Below are positions 21,828-23,959 of a stretch of 23,959 bases of DNA, in pieces. The translations under genes and the position numbers were made by a program. Origin of the DNA: Saprospiraceae bacterium (lineage in GTDB: Bacteria; Bacteroidota; Bacteroidia; Chitinophagales; Saprospiraceae); contig JADZFP010000607.1 of NCBI GenBank assembly GCA_020849825.1, positions 1-23,959 of the forward strand, written 5' to 3'. Under the pieces are notes generated by a model that was given only the letters and a program-made list of their open reading frames with translations, searched no databases and was not told where the DNA came from. Position 1 is the stretch's first letter; each line of letters starts with the position of its first letter.

Positions 21828-23959
21828 ATGAAGGTTCTCAAATTCGGCGGCACCTCGGTCGGAACACCCGATACGATCAAAAGCCTGATCGACATCCTGA
21901 AAGCATACTACCGCCGCGGCGACAAATTTGCGGTGGTATTTTCCGCCTTTTCAAAAGTCACCGACACCCTGATCGAGATGGCGCGCCGCGCTGCACATGG
22001 CGATCAAACCTATGTTGACCTGTTGGATCAGGTGCGCACCCGTCATTTTGAGACCGCAAAAAACCTGCTTCGGCCGGAGTTGTACGAAGCCGTCGCTGCG
22101 CCTATGGCCGAAAAATTTACCGACCTGGCCAATGTGCTACAAGGTATTTTTCTGCTGCGCGAGGTATCGCCCCGCTCCCTCGATTTTGTCGTGAGTTTTG
22201 GCGAGCGCAATTCGGCGTTCATCATCGCCCATGCCATGCAACAGGCAGGCATCCCCACGCAATACCTCGATGCGCGGAAGGTCGTCCGAACGGATACACA
22301 GTTCGGCAACGCCAAGGTCGACGCCGAGGAAACCAACCGGCTCATCACCGAATATTTTGCCCATCACCCTCAGGTACAGGCCGTTACGGGTTTTGTCGGC
22401 AGCACAGCCGATGGCCTCACCACGACGCTGGGGCGCGGCGGCTCCGACTATACCGCGGCCCTGCTGGGCGCCGCACTGGATGCAGAGGTGATCGAAATCT
22501 GGACCGATGTGGATGGTGTGCTGACCGCCGATCCGCGCAGGGTTAAAAAAGCATTTACGCTGCCGACCATGACTTACCGTGAAGCCATGGAAATGAGCCA
22601 TTTCGGCGCCAAGGTTATTTACCCGCCCACTATACAGCCGGCTTTGGCCAAAAACATCCCGCTGGCCATTAAAAATACGTTCAAACCCGATTTCCCCGGC
22701 ACCTGGATCAGTCGTAAAAGCGACGATGCCGGTCATCCGGTAAAGGGTATTTCCAGCATCAATCAGATTTGCCTGCTCACAGTACAGGGCAGCGGCTTGT
22801 TTGGGGTGCCGGGCATTGCCGCCCGGTTGTTCGGCGCGCTGGCGCAGGCGGGGGTCAATATTGTGCTGATTACACAGGGATCAAGCGAGACGAGCATCAC
22901 GTTCGCCGTGTCGCCCAGCCAGGCCAGTCTGGCTAAAATGGCCGTGGAAAAAGAATTTTCCTACGAATTGCGTACCGGCCTGGTGGATACGCTCAAAATT
23001 GAAAGCGACCTGGCGGTAGTGGCGGTTGTAGGTGAAAACATGCGTTATCGCCCCGGCATTGCCGGCCGTTTGTTTCAGGCCCTCGGCAAAAACGGGATCA
23101 ACATCGTGGCCATCGCACAGGGTTCGAGCGAATTGAACATTTCGATCGTCGTAGCTGCTGCCGACGAGACCAAAGCCCTCAATGCCATCCACGAGGCATT
23201 TTTCCTTTCCGATACCAAAACCCTCCATCTTTTTATCGTCGGCGTGGGCCTGATCGGCGGTACGCTGCTCGAACAGATCCGTGCGCAGGCAGCGTACCTG
23301 CTCGACAACCGCAAACTGGAAATCAAGATCGTAGGACTGGCCAATAGCCGTAAAATGCTGTTTGCAGAAGAAGGGATTGCACTGGAACAATGGCAAATGC
23401 AGCTCGCCGCATCGGAGCAGCCTTTCTCTATCGCACGGTTTGCTGAAACCATGCAAACCCTCAATTTGCCCAATACAATCTTTGTAGATAATACCGCCTC
23501 CGCCGAAGTAGCCGGTTTTTACGAACAAATACTGGGCGCCAGCATTTCTATCAGCACACCCAACAAACAAGCCGCCTCATCACCCTATCTTCAGTACGAG
23601 CGGCTCAAACAACTGGCCGCCCAGCGCGGCGTGCTTTGGCGTTACGAAACAAATGTCGGCGCAGGACTGCCGATTATCACCACGCTGAACGACCTGATTC
23701 ACTCGGGCGACCGTATCCTGAAAATAGAAGGGGTGCTTTCGGGGACTTTGTCGTACATATTCAACGCGTTTGGCCTCACCCCCAGCCCCTCTTCAAAGGG
23801 CCTTACCCCCAACCCCTCTCCAAAGGAGAGGGGAGCGGCTCCTGCTGGACTATCCGCTCCCCTCTCCTTTGGAGAGGGGTTGGGGGTGAGACGTTTCTCC
23901 GACATCGTCCGCGAAGCACAATCGCGGGGCCTGACCGAGCCCGACCCGCGCGACGACCT
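21828..23959 (+). CDS. thrA: Bifunctional aspartokinase/homoserine dehydrogenase (ThrA), 3' end outside the window
   Basis: Open from ATG 21828 to the right edge (710 codons visible). The N-terminal aspartokinase phosphorylates aspartate: KFGGTSVG (residues 5-12), 'TTTLGRGGSDYTAALLGA' and 'WTDVDGVLTADPR'. Two ACT regulatory domains follow ('GIAARLFGALAQAGVNIVLI' and 'GIAGRLFQALGKNGINIVAI'), which in this family bind threonine for feedback inhibition. The homoserine dehydrogenase part begins with the NAD(P) motif 'IVGVGLIGG' and contains 'TPNKQA', 'NVGAGLPII' and 'GVLSGTLSYIFNAF'. At this point (about residues 650-689) a palindromic repeat is read in frame before the family text resumes with 'FSDIVREAQSRGLTEPDPRDD'. 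The two activities supply steps 1 and 3 of the aspartate-to-homoserine route for Thr, Met and Ile. Confidence 0.95.
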   Translation, partial: MKVLKFGGTSVGTPDTIKSLIDILKAYYRRGDKFAVVFSAFSKVTDTLIEMARRAAHGDQTYVDLLDQVRTRHFETAKNLLRPELYEAVAAPMAEKFTDLANVLQGIFLLREVSPRSLDFVVSFGERNSAFIIAHAMQQAGIPTQYLDARKVVRTDTQFGNAKVDAEETNRLITEYFAHHPQVQAVTGFVGSTADGLTTTLGRGGSDYTAALLGAALDAEVIEIWTDVDGVLTADPRRVKKAFTLPTMTYREAMEMSHFGAKVIYPPTIQPALAKNIPLAIKNTFKPDFPGTWISRKSDDAGHPVKGISSINQICLLTVQGSGLFGVPGIAARLFGALAQAGVNIVLITQGSSETSITFAVSPSQASLAKMAVEKEFSYELRTGLVDTLKIESDLAVVAVVGENMRYRPGIAGRLFQALGKNGINIVAIAQGSSELNISIVVAAADETKALNAIHEAFFLSDTKTLHLFIVGVGLIGGTLLEQIRAQAAYLLDNRKLEIKIVGLANSRKMLFAEEGIALEQWQMQLAASEQPFSIARFAETMQTLNLPNTIFVDNTASAEVAGFYEQILGASISISTPNKQAASSPYLQYERLKQLAAQRGVLWRYETNVGAGLPIITTLNDLIHSGDRILKIEGVLSGTLSYIFNAFGLTPSPSSKGLTPNPSPKERGAAPAGLSAPLSFGEGLGVRRFSDIVREAQSRGLTEPDPRDD
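23775..23890. repeat. Bacteroidota palindromic repeat inserted in frame in thrA
   Basis: Two perfect 34-nt inverted arms, 23805-23838 and 23854-23887, are separated by a 15-nt loop. Each arm is itself a hairpin (CCCCTCTCC AAA GGAGAGGGG). To the left is a degenerate half unit CTCACCCCCAGCCCCTCTTC (from 23775), so the outer ends CTCACCCCCA and TTGGGGGTGAG also mirror each other. The length keeps the thrA frame, adding roughly 35-40 codons rich in Pro, Ser and Gly ('LTPNPSPKERG', 'APLSFGEGLGVR'). No transposase is present. It is related in core sequence to the repeat at 3323-3559. Confidence 0.88.

Noticed and set aside
23805..23887. Intrinsic terminator in the thrA coding region
   Set aside because: The hairpin is strong but is followed by GAGACGTTTC with no T-run, and the reading frame continues with conserved homoserine dehydrogenase sequence.

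Overview
The window looks like chromosomal DNA of a fairly GC-rich member of the Bacteroidota, most likely a Saprospiria-type organism (the class is an inference). Support comes from a type IX secretion (T9SS) sorting domain at the left edge, Bacteroidota-type promoters (TTG or TTTG, about 21 nt, then TAnnTTTG), weak Shine-Dalgarno sequences, a short-chain-dehydrogenase type threonine dehydrogenase, a DUF3417-type alpha-glucan phosphorylase, and palindromic repeats of a kind common in this phylum.

Layout. 1-950: the end of a T9SS cargo protein and a small lipoprotein, closed by a hairpin terminator. 1087-2244 (-): a DUF4143 AAA ATPase. 2382-4878 (+): threonine dehydrogenase and a FucP-like sugar symporter, separated by a roughly 235-bp repeat element. 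4978-5868 (-): an AraC-type regulator. 5989-6879 (+): a secreted beta-propeller-like protein. 6883-7629 (-): undecaprenyl diphosphate synthase. 7784-8983 (+): an uncharacterised ATP-grasp-like protein. 9034-10887 (+): an AT-richer AlbA_2/HATPase gene split by one in-frame TAG, inserted directly against rsmE (10888-11586). 11589-13351 (-): xerD-like recombinase and a secreted LolA-like protein. 13475-14950 (+): a sensor kinase. 14959-17543 (-): a MoxR ATPase and an M28 peptidase. 17544-18065: a gene-free interval holding a promoter-terminator pair that predicts a small RNA of about 90 nt. 18066-20624 (+): alpha-glucan phosphorylase. 20642-21289 (-): a CoA-pyrophosphatase-like Nudix hydrolase. 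21290-21827: a strong promoter, an atypical tRNA-like RNA and a terminator-like hairpin. 21828 to the right edge (+): thrA (aspartokinase-homoserine dehydrogenase), which carries an in-frame palindromic repeat.

Most protein genes are ordinary housekeeping or accessory Bacteroidota genes, and many neighbours are convergent or divergent single genes rather than long operons. Both threonine synthesis (thrA) and threonine breakdown (tdh) are present.

The unusual content is mainly non-protein: (i) a tRNA-like RNA with a 47-nt variable region, apparent anticodon GUC and U37, lying between a consensus promoter and a terminator-like hairpin just upstream of thrA; (ii) a candidate small RNA between the M28 peptidase and phosphorylase genes; (iii) GC-rich palindromic repeats of one family at two places, one read in frame through the homoserine dehydrogenase domain and one forming the leader of the sugar transporter; and (iv) the interrupted AlbA_2/HATPase gene that forms the rsmE 5' boundary. 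No CRISPR array, rRNA gene, transposase or phage gene was seen.
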